Assembly: GCA_910587505.1 (NCBI GenBank)
Contig: CAJULD010000024.1
Span: 1 to 44,979, forward strand
Length of the DNA stretch: 44,979 bases
Reading direction: 5' to 3'
Origin: an uncultured Oscillospiraceae bacterium
Lineage (GTDB): Bacteria > Bacillota > Clostridia > Oscillospirales > Oscillospiraceae
Shown: piece by piece, positions 1-7,513 of the stretch
Layout of the letters: each line of letters opens with the position of its first letter
How positions within the stretch are numbered: the stretch's first letter is position 1
Notes under the pieces: model-generated
Database searches by the model: none
The model's input: the letters and a program-made list of their open reading frames with translations, nothing else
What the model was told of the DNA's origin: nothing
Made by a program: the position numbers and the translations under genes

Positions 1-1000
1 AGAAGTATTTCACGCCGCAGCCGATGTCGCCGCTCCACTCGTCCCGCATGGCGTCCGCCTGAGCGTCCACGGGAACGAAGGCCAGCTCGTTGAGCCACCC
101 GGTGATCCTGCCCTGGGGGTCCACATAGCCCACGGCCTCGCTGGTGCCCATGGCGATGCCCAGCACGTTGTCCTCCTCCAGACTCATGGCTCCCGCCAGA
201 GCGGACACATCGCCGTCGTTGGCCACGGCGTAGGGTACGTCGCCGAAGGTGTCGGTGATGGCCCGGATGTAGATGTCCTTCACCCTGGCGTCAAAGAGGT
301 CCTTCGGCACCTGGAGGAAGAGGGAGGCGTTCATGGTCCGGTTGTTGATATACACTCCGGCGGAGCTGACGCCCACCGCGTCTACCCGTGGCATGTGGGC
401 CGCGGCGGCCTTCAGTGCGGCCACGATGCCGTCATAGTGGTAATCCGGGTCGGAGCTGGTCTTGGGGAACCAGACCACTTCTTCGTCAAACACGCTCTCG
501 CCGTCGATGACGGCGGACACCTTCCGGTCGCTGCCGCCGGCGTCAAAGCCGATGCGGCAGCCGTCCAGGTGGCGGCCAATGGCTCTGGGGCTGTCCATGG
601 GCTCGGGGAGGGTTTCGCAGGAGACCACCTCGAAGGGGTGCTCAAAGACGTTGGCCATATAGTCCCAGTCGAATTCCTGGCAGCCGCCGGCAGAGTAGGC
701 CTCTTTTAAATAGGCGCAGATGTCCTCGCTGCCCCGGACGTAGATCCGGAACCCGCCCTTCATCCACAGAATGGTTTTGACGATGCGGTTGACATAGTAG
801 CAATCCGCCTCCCACATTTCCGGGGTTCCGTGGATGAACGTTTCACACACCGCCATTTCGCCGCCGGAGCGTTCCACGGCGAGACCCAGCGGGAGCTTCG
901 CATCCTTCAGAAACGCCTGGTTGAACCGGTGCAGGGGCAGATAGTCCGGGTCCAGCCTGGGGGAGTGCTTCAGATTCACCTCAATGCCAAAACGGTTCAT
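1..1000 (-). CDS. ROK-family sugar kinase (C-terminus cut by window edge)
   Basis: At least 333 residues are visible; the gene runs off the left edge. An N-terminal segment of about 165 residues precedes the ROK fold, whose phosphate-binding loop reads GFDAGGSDRKVSAVIDG. Further on are VGVSSAGVY, then the ANDGDVSAL and GIAMGTSEAVGYVD stretches expected of the ROK ATPase/actin fold. The start ATG at 1000 is preceded by GGAGG about 9 nt upstream. It is divergent from the AGE epimerase and shares the operator-rich gap with it. In this context it probably phosphorylates the amino sugar produced by the epimerase (GlcNAc or ManNAc), which is inference. The DAGGS loop differs slightly from the usual DxGGT, and the zinc-binding cysteine motif of many ROK kinases is not visible in the part available. 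Confidence 0.8.
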   Translation of the reverse strand, partial: MNRFGIEVNLKHSPRLDPDYLPLHRFNQAFLKDAKLPLGLAVERSGGEMAVCETFIHGTPEMWEADCYYVNRIVKTILWMKGGFRIYVRGSEDICAYLKEAYSAGGCQEFDWDYMANVFEHPFEVVSCETLPEPMDSPRAIGRHLDGCRIGFDAGGSDRKVSAVIDGESVFDEEVVWFPKTSSDPDYHYDGIVAALKAAAAHMPRVDAVGVSSAGVYINNRTMNASLFLQVPKDLFDARVKDIYIRAITDTFGDVPYAVANDGDVSALAGAMSLEEDNVLGIAMGTSEAVGYVDPQGRITGWLNELAFVPVDAQADAMRDEWSGDIGCGVKYF

Positions 1001-1055
1001 TTCATCATACCTCCATCAAATCATATCCGCGCCCTGCGCGGATTCCTGTTTGTTT

Positions 1056-1084
1056 ATCATACCACGGGACAGGCTGTCTGTCAC
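1056..1084 (-). promoter_or_regulatory. Promoter of the ROK kinase gene
   Basis: On the minus strand GTGACA (1079-1084) is separated by 17 nt from TATGAT (1056-1061), which also carries a TGG extended -10. The leader that follows holds an 8-bp hairpin (ATCCGCGC/GCGCGGAT, about 1025-1043) shortly before the ribosome binding site. Confidence 0.6.
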
Positions 1085-1108
1085 GTGTTTTTCTCAAAAA
1101 ACAGAAAA

Positions 1109-1126
1109 AAATTTTCGGGAAAATTT
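1109..1126. promoter_or_regulatory. 18-bp inverted repeat, candidate regulator site
   Basis: AAATTTTC-GG-GAAAATTT is a perfect inverted repeat between the divergent ROK and AGE genes. With the bases to its left it also forms GAAAA-N3-TTTTC (1104-1116), the same arrangement and spacing as the site at 3398-3412. Binding by the neighbouring RpiR protein is inferred. Confidence 0.5.
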
Positions 1127-1129
1127 ATA

Positions 1130-1158
1130 TTGAAAAATTGTTTTCAATGTGATAGGAT
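1130..1158 (+). promoter_or_regulatory. Promoter of the AGE-rpiR genes with overlapping operator
   Basis: TTGAAA (1130-1135), a 17-nt spacer and TAGGAT (1153-1158) make a good sigma-A promoter. The inverted repeat TTGAAAA-ATTG-TTTTCAA (1130-1147) lies over the -35 element, so a protein bound there would block RNA polymerase. RpiR/MurR regulators often use such TGAAA/TTTCA palindromes; the assignment to the RpiR gene downstream is inference. Confidence 0.6.
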
Positions 1159-1246
1159 AGGGAGAGAGCTGTTGATTTTTACCAAATGGATGGGCAGACA
1201 CAACCCGGAACAAAGGAAATTTTCATAAGGAAAGGTGAGGATTGCG

Positions 1247-2452
1247 ATGGATCGTGCAAGACTGGAGCGCAGCCGCCAGTGGCTGCGGGAGGAGCTGGAC
1301 CGCTGCACGGCGTTCTGGCTGAAGTACGGCATGGACCCGGTAAACGGGGGGGTGTATACCTGCCTGGACCGGAAGGGGGAAATCTATTCCACCGACAAGA
1401 GCGTGTGGATGCAGGGCCGCTGCGGCTGGATCTTCGCCCATCTCTGCCATGTGTACGGCGTCAGGCAGGAGTGGCTGGACGCCAGCCGGAGCTGTCTGGA
1501 CTTCATGGAGGAGCACTGCTTCAACCACGGGGCCGGGGACCGGATGTACTTCACCGTCACCGCGGAGGGCAAGCCCCTGCGCCAGCGGCGGTACTGCTTC
1601 TCCGAGGCGTTCTGCGCCATGGCCAACGCCGAATATTACGGCGTTACCGGGGAGGCGAAGCGCCTGGAGCGGGCCCGGCAGGCCTATGACCTTTACTGGG
1701 AGCTGAATCACGGCATGGCCGATCCCACGGGACTGGGACCCAAGACCATTCCGGAGACCCGGCAGGGACGGAGTTTCGGCGGCCCCATGATTATCCTCAA
1801 CGTTACCGGCGTGCTGCTGCGGGTGGACCCGGAACGGAAGGAAGTCTACGAGGAGCGGGCCCGGCAGTGCGTGGATGAGATTTTCAAATACCACGTCAAG
1901 CCGGAGCTGAAGTGCGTGCTGGAAAATGTAGATCCGGACGGAACGCCCCGGCTCTACCACACCGAGGGGCGCACCGTCAATCCCGGCCACGACATCGAGG
2001 GAGCCTGGTTCCTGCTGGAGCACGCCCGGCGCACCGGCGATAAAGAACTGGTGGGCAAGGCCGCCCGGATTTTCGACTGGGCGATCGAAGCCGGCTGGGA
2101 CGGGGAGTACGGCGGGCTGCTGTACTTTATCGACTGCCTGGGCAAGCCGCCGGAGGCCTATGAGCACGATATGAAGCTCTGGTGGCCCCACAACGAGATC
2201 CTCATCGCCTCCGCCATGCTCTACCGGGACACCGGGGAGGAGAAGTATCTGGAGTGGTTCTGGAAGACGGAGGACTACTGCCGGGAGCACTTCTGCGATC
2301 CGGAATTCGGCGAATGGTACGGCTATCTCCGCCGGGACGGCAGGCCCACTATGCCCTCCACCAAGGGTTCCACCTTCAAAGGGCCCTTCCACGTGCCCCG
2401 CTCCCTGATGATCGCCGGGCAGGTGCTGGACGAAGTCCTGAACGCTAAGTAA
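1247..2452 (+). CDS. AGE-family epimerase, probable N-acylglucosamine 2-epimerase
   Basis: This 401-residue protein has the length and (alpha/alpha)6-barrel sequence pattern of the AGE family, which interconverts ManNAc and GlcNAc (relatives act on glucose/mannose or cellobiose). The N-terminus shows YGMDPVNGGVYTCLDRKG and WMQGRCGWIFAHL. The two conserved catalytic histidines are H248 in GHDIEGAW and H382 in GPFHVPRS, with WWPHNE between them. I chose ATG 1247 because GGTGAGG lies 6 nt upstream; GTG 1235 in the same frame is possible. It is followed after 34 nt by the RpiR gene. With a sialate lyase in the same locus, ManNAc to GlcNAc is the most likely reaction, without prior phosphorylation. 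Confidence 0.85.
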   Translation: MDRARLERSRQWLREELDRCTAFWLKYGMDPVNGGVYTCLDRKGEIYSTDKSVWMQGRCGWIFAHLCHVYGVRQEWLDASRSCLDFMEEHCFNHGAGDRMYFTVTAEGKPLRQRRYCFSEAFCAMANAEYYGVTGEAKRLERARQAYDLYWELNHGMADPTGLGPKTIPETRQGRSFGGPMIILNVTGVLLRVDPERKEVYEERARQCVDEIFKYHVKPELKCVLENVDPDGTPRLYHTEGRTVNPGHDIEGAWFLLEHARRTGDKELVGKAARIFDWAIEAGWDGEYGGLLYFIDCLGKPPEAYEHDMKLWWPHNEILIASAMLYRDTGEEKYLEWFWKTEDYCREHFCDPEFGEWYGYLRRDGRPTMPSTKGSTFKGPFHVPRSLMIAGQVLDEVLNAK

Positions 2453-2486
2453 TACGCGGCGCAGTCCGCGAAGGAAGGAGCGGACC

Positions 2487-3341
2487 ATGCCGGAAACAGA
2501 CGCTTTTGAAAAAATCAGCAACGCCTATTATCACCTGACCTCCGCAGAAAAAAAGGTGGCCGATTACGTCATCATTCACCAGCGGGGCACCCAGTACATG
2601 TCTATTTCCGAGCTGGCGGAGTCCTGCGGCGTGGCGGAGGCCACCGTCTCCCGGTTTGCCCGGCGGCTGGGCTACAAGGGATTCAACGCCTTCAAGCTGG
2701 CCGTGGCCAATGCTACCGCCGGACGCAGCAGCGGCAACCCCCTCTCCGGCGAGATCGCGCCGGAGGACAGCGTCGCCGATATGTGCCAGAAGCTGTACGC
2801 CGCCAACGTGGACGCCATGGAGCAAACGCTGAACCTTGTCCGCCCGGAGGCGCTGCGCGCCGCAGGCGACCTGATCACGGGCGCGGAGAAGGTGCTGTGC
2901 ATGGGGCAGGGGGGCTCCATGGTGATAGCGCAGGAGGCCGCCCACCTGTTTTCCACCGCTTTCGGCAACTGTTTTCCCGTGTGCGACTCCCATACGCAGA
3001 CCATGCTCACCGCCCAGCTGGGGGAGCGGGATGTGATTCTCTATTTTTCCTATTCCGGCGCGACACGCGATATGCTGGAGATTGCCCGGCTGGCCCGGGA
3101 ACGGCGGACGAAGATCATTCTGGTCACCCGGTTTCCCAAATCTCCCGGCGCGGCGCTGGCGGACGTGATTCTCCAGTGCGGCACCAACGAAAGCCCGATC
3201 CAGATGGGGTCCGTGGCGGCCAGAATTGCCATGATCTTTGTGCTGGATATGCTGTTTTCCGAGGTTTGCCGGAGGGATCTGGACGCCTGCCAGACCCGCC
3301 GCCGTCAGGTGGCCGACGCGTTGGCGGAAAAGCATCTGTAG
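2487..3341 (+). CDS. MurR/RpiR-family transcriptional regulator
   Basis: This 284-residue protein has two domains. An N-terminal HTH_6 domain (residues 1-77) contains LTSAEKKVADYVI and the recognition region ISELAESCGVAEATVSRFAR. A SIS sugar-phosphate-binding domain (about 125-260) contains VLCMGQGGSMVIAQEA and YFSYSGATRDMLEIA. The start has AAGGAAGGAG just upstream. It is cotranscribed with the AGE epimerase and precedes the transporter operon. The SIS domain of this family senses a phosphorylated sugar; ManNAc-6-P or GlcNAc-6-P would fit the pathway here. GAAAA/TTTTC palindromes at 1104-1147 and 3398-3412 are its candidate targets. Whether it represses or activates cannot be read from the sequence. 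Confidence 0.9.
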   Translation: MPETDAFEKISNAYYHLTSAEKKVADYVIIHQRGTQYMSISELAESCGVAEATVSRFARRLGYKGFNAFKLAVANATAGRSSGNPLSGEIAPEDSVADMCQKLYAANVDAMEQTLNLVRPEALRAAGDLITGAEKVLCMGQGGSMVIAQEAAHLFSTAFGNCFPVCDSHTQTMLTAQLGERDVILYFSYSGATRDMLEIARLARERRTKIILVTRFPKSPGAALADVILQCGTNESPIQMGSVAARIAMIFVLDMLFSEVCRRDLDACQTRRRQVADALAEKHL

Positions 3342-3397
3342 AGGGGCCGTTCCGAAAACCGGCAGAGTTGAAGAAAAAAACCAGAAGAAAAAAATTG

Positions 3398-3412
3398 TGA
3401 AAATTTTTTTCA
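3398..3412. promoter_or_regulatory. Candidate RpiR operator upstream of the transporter operon
   Basis: TGAAAA-TTT-TTTTCA is an inverted repeat ending 7 nt before the -35 element at 3420. It resembles the sites at 1104-1116 and 1131-1146 in half-site sequence and near-equal spacing, and it lies directly behind the RpiR gene. A-tract DNA can form such palindromes by chance. Confidence 0.5.
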
Positions 3413-3419
3413 AAAAGTA

Positions 3420-3448
3420 TTGACTTTCCCCACAATTTTTAGTACCAT
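3420..3448 (+). promoter_or_regulatory. Promoter of the sugar transporter/nan operon
   Basis: TTGACT (3420-3425), a 17-nt spacer and TACCAT (3443-3448) precede the binding-protein gene by about 65 nt. Confidence 0.65.
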
Positions 3449-3512
3449 GCAGACAGGTGCATATCGCAGATTTCACAACATGCGGCAGCACACATTTGAA
3501 GGAGGATCAACT

Positions 3513-4910
3513 ATGAAAATCAAGAAGGTTCTGGCATTGCTCCTGGCCATGGTCATGACCATGGCTCTGGTTGCCTGCGGCGGCAACCAGAATCCCCCTG
3601 CCGACAAGACGCCTGACCCGGCGCCTTCCACCACTCCCGAGGACAACAAGACTCCCGATCCTGAGCCTGCTCCCGCCGAGCCCGCCGGGGCCACCGAGAT
3701 CTCTCTGTGGACCTACCCCATCGGCAAGTGGGGCGACGAGGCCACCGTCAAGACCCTGACCGACGCCTTCACCGCCAAGACCGGCATCGCCGTCAAGGTG
3801 GAGTATCTGGCTTACGCCGACGGCGACGATAAGGTCAACACCGCCATCACCGCCAACGCCGCTCCCGACCTCGTCATGGAAGGCCCCGAGCGTCTGGTTG
3901 CCAACTGGGGCGCCAACGGCAAGATGGTTGACCTCAGCGACCTGATCGACGACACCGACAGGAGCGAGCTCAACGCCGCCGCTCTGGCCGCCTGCACCCA
4001 CACCACCGGCGCGATTTACGAGTATCCCGTGGTTATGACCGCCCATTGCATGGCCATCAACCGCAACGCCTTCGAGGAGGCCGGCGCTCTCCAGTACATC
4101 AACGAGGACACCCATACCTGGACCACCCAGCAGTTCATTGACGCCGTGGCGGCTCTGTACGCTCACTACGGCCAGACCGTCGGCGCTGTCTTCTGCGCCG
4201 GCCAGGGCGGCGACCAGGGCACCCGCGCCCTCATCAACAACATGTACGGCGGCACCTTCACCAACGCCGAGCACACCCGGTACACCTGGGACGATCCCCT
4301 GAACATCAAGGCCCTCGAGCAGCTCAAGAGTATGGACGGCATCGAGTTCGACGCCTCCTTGGCCGGCGGCGACGAGATCGCCAAGTTCTACCAGGGCGCT
4401 CTGAAGATGGCCTTCTGCTGGAACATCGCCCAGCAGGTCAACCCCAACAGTGCCAATACCGGCGCTGAGAAGACCGTCACCGGCGACGACATCGTGTTCA
4501 TGAGCTTCCCCTCTGAGGACGGCAACGCCAGTCTGCAGGGCGGTATCTGGGGCTTTGGCATCTTCGATAACGGCGACCAGGCCCGCATCGACGCCGCCAA
4601 GGAGTTCATCAGGTTCTTCTGCGACAGCGAGAACACCGTGGACGCCGTGAAGGCTGCCAACTATTTCGCCACCCGCAGCTCCGCTGCCGACGGCAGCGTG
4701 GATCTCTCCGGCGTGTGGGCTGACGACGCCATTATGAACGAGTACACCAAGCTGATGCCTTTCCTGGGCGACTACTACCAGATCACCACCGGCTGGGCCG
4801 GCGCCCGTACCGCGTGGTGGAACATGCTCCAGGCCGTGGGTACCGGTGACGACGTGGCCGCTGCCGTGGCCGCCGGCGTGGCCGAGGCCAACGCTGCCGC
4901 CGCGGGCTGA
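3513..4910 (+). CDS. ABC transporter sugar-binding lipoprotein
   Basis: This 465-residue extracytoplasmic solute-binding protein (family 1, carbohydrate type) has a lysine-rich N-terminus, a hydrophobic signal segment and the lipobox LVAC with the lipid-bearing cysteine at residue 22. A Pro/Thr/Glu-rich linker (about 25-62) follows, then the binding domain starting at EISLWTYPIGKWGDEATVK. The start ATG 3513 has GGAGG 8 nt upstream; reading could open further left, but that would put residues before the signal peptide. Two permease genes follow. By context it captures sialic acid or a sialylated sugar at the cell surface. The ligand is inferred, because the family alone does not specify it. 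Confidence 0.9.
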   Translation: MKIKKVLALLLAMVMTMALVACGGNQNPPADKTPDPAPSTTPEDNKTPDPEPAPAEPAGATEISLWTYPIGKWGDEATVKTLTDAFTAKTGIAVKVEYLAYADGDDKVNTAITANAAPDLVMEGPERLVANWGANGKMVDLSDLIDDTDRSELNAAALAACTHTTGAIYEYPVVMTAHCMAINRNAFEEAGALQYINEDTHTWTTQQFIDAVAALYAHYGQTVGAVFCAGQGGDQGTRALINNMYGGTFTNAEHTRYTWDDPLNIKALEQLKSMDGIEFDASLAGGDEIAKFYQGALKMAFCWNIAQQVNPNSANTGAEKTVTGDDIVFMSFPSEDGNASLQGGIWGFGIFDNGDQARIDAAKEFIRFFCDSENTVDAVKAANYFATRSSAADGSVDLSGVWADDAIMNEYTKLMPFLGDYYQITTGWAGARTAWWNMLQAVGTGDDVAAAVAAGVAEANAAAAG

Positions 4911-4947
4911 TCCCGTTACCGGAACGCGTAGTTACTTGTAAGGGTTG

Positions 4948-4996
4948 GCGCGCCCCTTCTCCGCGATGCGCGGAGGAGGGGCGCGCTTTCTGTTTT
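4948..4996 (+). terminator. Strong hairpin between binding protein and permeases
   Basis: An 18-bp stem (4948-4965 with 4969-4986, one G-U pair, 3-nt loop) is followed by TTTCTGTTTT. Because the permeases lie downstream in the same operon, it probably acts as a leaky terminator or 3' stabiliser that keeps binding-protein mRNA in excess. Confidence 0.75.
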
Positions 4997-5016
4997 GAGA
5001 GAGAGGAGTGCTGAAT

Positions 5017-5940
5017 TTGGCGAAACAGCAACAGAGCAAAATGAGCCGGGCCCTTCAGCGGCGGGAAAACGTCGCGGGCTATCTGTTCATGCTGCCCAGC
5101 CTGATTTTTTTCCTGGGCTTTGTTATCATTCCCATGTTCATCTGCATCATCACCAGCCTGACCAACACCAACATGCATGATCCCGGCATGTTCGGCAGCT
5201 TCATCGGACTGAAGAACTTCACCGACCTGGCGCAGGACGCTGTGTTCCTGAAGGGTCTTGCAAACACCTTTGTCATCGTAATTGTCAGCGTCCCGGCGGT
5301 ATGCGCCTTCTCCCTGTGGGTATCCTCCGCCATTTATAAGCTGTCGGGCCCTGTCCTGTCCGCTTTCCGCTGCATCTTCTACCTGCCCGTGGTCACCGGT
5401 TCCGTGGCGGTCACGGTGGTGTGGAAGTGGATGTACGACAACTACACCGGCATCCTCAACTCCGCGCTGACCAGCACCGGCATTCTGGAGAAGGGCATCA
5501 ACTGGCTTGGCGACCCCAAAACAGCCCTGTGGTGCATCATCGTCATCCTGTTCACCACCTCCGTGGGCCAGCCCATCGTGCTGTACGTCTCCGCGCTGGG
5601 CAACGTGGACCAGACTCTGGTGGAGGCCGCCCAGGTGGACGGCGCCACGGACCTCCAGGTCTTCTGGAAGATCAAGTGGGCCCAGATGATGCCCACCACC
5701 CTGTACATCCTGGTCATCACGACCATCAACTCCTTCCAGTGTTTCGCTCTGATCCAGCTGCTGACCCAGGGCGGCCCCAAGCACGCCACGGACACGGTAA
5801 TGTACTACATTTACTACACCGCGTTCAAGCTCACCGAGCAGGCCGGTCACTTCGGCTACGCCAACGCCATGGGCGTGGTGCTGGCCATTTTCATCGGCGC
5901 TCTGTCCGCTCTCCAGTTCAGGCTGGCGAAAGAAAAGTAA
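5017..5940 (+). CDS. Carbohydrate ABC transporter permease (MalF/UgpA type)
   Basis: This protein of about 307 residues has six predicted membrane helices, beginning with YLFMLPSLIFFLGFVIIPMF. The cytoplasmic EAA loop EAAQVDGATDLQVFWKIKW binds the ATPase. I prefer TTG 5017 (MAKQQQSK) because GAGAGGAG lies 8 nt upstream; GTG 5008 in the same frame overlaps that ribosome binding site. The next permease starts 12 nt after its stop. It forms the membrane channel with the following gene. No ATP-binding subunit is encoded in the locus, so a shared MsmK/UgpC-type ATPase from elsewhere must energise it. Confidence 0.9.
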   Translation: MAKQQQSKMSRALQRRENVAGYLFMLPSLIFFLGFVIIPMFICIITSLTNTNMHDPGMFGSFIGLKNFTDLAQDAVFLKGLANTFVIVIVSVPAVCAFSLWVSSAIYKLSGPVLSAFRCIFYLPVVTGSVAVTVVWKWMYDNYTGILNSALTSTGILEKGINWLGDPKTALWCIIVILFTTSVGQPIVLYVSALGNVDQTLVEAAQVDGATDLQVFWKIKWAQMMPTTLYILVITTINSFQCFALIQLLTQGGPKHATDTVMYYIYYTAFKLTEQAGHFGYANAMGVVLAIFIGALSALQFRLAKEK

Positions 5941-5952
5941 GGGGGTGCGAAT

Positions 5953-6837
5953 ATGAAAATTCAAAGTGGGCGCAGCCGCGCGTATAAGATTTTTTCCATC
6001 GTCGTGCTGGTCATCCTGGCCATTCTGTTCCTGTTCCCCCTGTACTGGATTCTCACCGGCGCCTTCAAGCCCGCCCAGGATATCTACAACCCTGATCCGG
6101 TGTTCTGGCCCACGGAGTGGGTGGCCACCAACTTCCAGAATCTTTTCAAAAAGCGCACCGCGCCGTTGTTCTCTCTGGTGGGACTGGAAGGGCCGGTGGC
6201 CCCGGCGGCCTTCCGGTGGCTGGTTAATTCGGTGTTCATGGCGGTTATGTCCATGCTCCTTACCTGCATCACCGCCGCCATGGCGGGCTACGCCCTGGCC
6301 AAGAAACGGTTCGTGGGCCGGGCCATTCTGTTCTCCCTGATCGTGTGCGCCATGGCCCTGCCCAAGCAGGTCATCCTCATCCCCCTGCTCAAGGAGATGT
6401 CCGCGCTGAAGCTGTATGACAGTCTGTGGGCCGTCATCTTCCCCACCGTAGGCTGGCCCTTCGGCGTATTCCTGATGAAGCAGTTCTCGGAGAGCATTCC
6501 GGGAGAAATTCTGGAGGCCACCCGGATCGACGGGGCCAGCGAGGCCAAGACCTTCATCACGGTGGTCCTGCCCATGGTCAAGCCGGGCATCGGCGCTCTG
6601 GCCATTTTCACCTTCATCAACGCCTGGAACGACTACTTTATGCAGCTGGTCATGCTGGCCAGCGGAGAGAACTATACCATCGCCCTGGGTATCGCTACCC
6701 TCCAGGCGGAGACCAGTATCGACATGGGCCTGCTGATGGCGGGCGCGGCGCTGGCCTCCATCCCCATCATTACCGTGTTCCTGATTTTCCAGAAGTATTT
6801 CACCCAGGGCATCACGATGGGCGCCGTCAAGGGCTGA
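5953..6837 (+). CDS. Carbohydrate ABC transporter permease (MalG/UgpE type)
   Basis: A 294-residue membrane protein with an N-terminal helix (IVVLVILAILFLFPLYWIL) and further helices in the MalG arrangement. Its EAA loop reads EATRIDGASEAKTFITVVLP. It ends in the short hydrophilic tail ITMGAVKG typical of the family. The ribosome binding site GGGGGTG is weak but close to ATG 5953. Partner of the preceding permease and of the lipoprotein; together they import the locus sugar, presumably sialic acid. Confidence 0.9.
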   Translation: MKIQSGRSRAYKIFSIVVLVILAILFLFPLYWILTGAFKPAQDIYNPDPVFWPTEWVATNFQNLFKKRTAPLFSLVGLEGPVAPAAFRWLVNSVFMAVMSMLLTCITAAMAGYALAKKRFVGRAILFSLIVCAMALPKQVILIPLLKEMSALKLYDSLWAVIFPTVGWPFGVFLMKQFSESIPGEILEATRIDGASEAKTFITVVLPMVKPGIGALAIFTFINAWNDYFMQLVMLASGENYTIALGIATLQAETSIDMGLLMAGAALASIPIITVFLIFQKYFTQGITMGAVKG

Positions 6838-6846
6838 CGCCCGCAA

Positions 6847-7006
6847 AAAAGATGCTTTGCATCTTTTGGAATGAGTTTCGCTGCGCTCTGCGCCCCGGCC
6901 GTTTGCCTGCGGCAAACGATTCGACGCTCGCTCCGCGCGGGGAATTTTCCAGGGTGCATGTCCCTGGAAAAACGATTTCAATCATTTGCCGCCTGCGGAC
7001 GGCAAA
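6847..7006. repeat. Run of four inverted repeats between permease and yhcH
   Basis: Four hairpins follow each other in the 201-nt gap: 6847-6867 (AAAAGATGC/GCATCTTTT), 6900-6918 (CGTTTGCC/GGCAAACG), 6945-6971 (TTTTCCAGGG/CCCTGGAAAA) and 6985-7006 (TTTGCCG/CGGCAAA). The second and fourth share the GTTTGCC...TGCGG...GGCAAAC theme. The first could terminate weakly. I see no credible gene here. Confidence 0.7.
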
Positions 7007-7038
7007 CTCTGCGAGGCTTTAATGCGGAGGACAAAAAA

Positions 7039-7491
7039 ATGATCTATGCCAAGAACAAGGACGCGCTGGCCTACCGGGGCATCCACCCCAACCTGGACCT
7101 GGCGCTGGAGCACATCACGGAAGAATATCTTCCCACCATTGGCGAGACCCGTGTGGAGCTGAAAGGGAGCGACGTATACGCCACCCGCTTCACCTATGAG
7201 ACCGTTCCGGCGGAGGAGAGCTTCTTCGAGGCCCATAAGAAATATCTGGACATCCACATCATGCTCTCCGGCTGCGAGCGGGTGGAAATCGCGCCGCCGG
7301 AGAAGCTGACGGAGTTCGACCGGGTGGAGGCCAACGACTTCTACGCCTACCGGGGCGAGGGGGACTATCAGCTGACGCTGTCCCCCGGCGACTTCCTGGT
7401 GGTTTTCCCCGGAGACGCCCACCGGATCAAGATGCAGGTGGACGGACCGGAGACCGTGACCAAGGCCGTTTTCAAGATCAGAATTTATTAA
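7039..7491 (+). CDS. yhcH: YhcH/YjgK/YiaL family protein, probable N-acetylneuraminate anomerase (NanQ type)
   Basis: 150 residues, the usual length for this cupin-like family. Conserved features are SFFEAHKKYLDIHIMLSG (metal-binding histidines), VEANDFYAYRGEGDY and the C-terminal LVVFPGDAHRIKMQV followed by a conserved lysine (TKAVFKI). ATG 7039 has GCGGAGG 8 nt upstream; a longer reading to 6871 would run through the hairpin region and adds no conserved sequence. In Escherichia coli the homologue NanQ speeds conversion between sialic acid anomers. Its place directly before the lyase gene (23-nt gap) supports the same role here. Confidence 0.85.
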   Translation: MIYAKNKDALAYRGIHPNLDLALEHITEEYLPTIGETRVELKGSDVYATRFTYETVPAEESFFEAHKKYLDIHIMLSGCERVEIAPPEKLTEFDRVEANDFYAYRGEGDYQLTLSPGDFLVVFPGDAHRIKMQVDGPETVTKAVFKIRIY

Positions 7492-7513
7492 ATTGCAAGG
7501 AGAACGATGCTGT

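Noticed and set aside
4783..6981. A 732-codon minus-strand frame opposite the permease genes
   Set aside because: Both plus-strand permeases are unmistakable; the antisense frame is low-complexity Gly/His/Asp/Gln sequence.
6871..7038. N-terminal extension of the YhcH protein
   Set aside because: It would translate through three hairpins, is Arg/Cys-rich, and a good ribosome binding site precedes ATG 7039.
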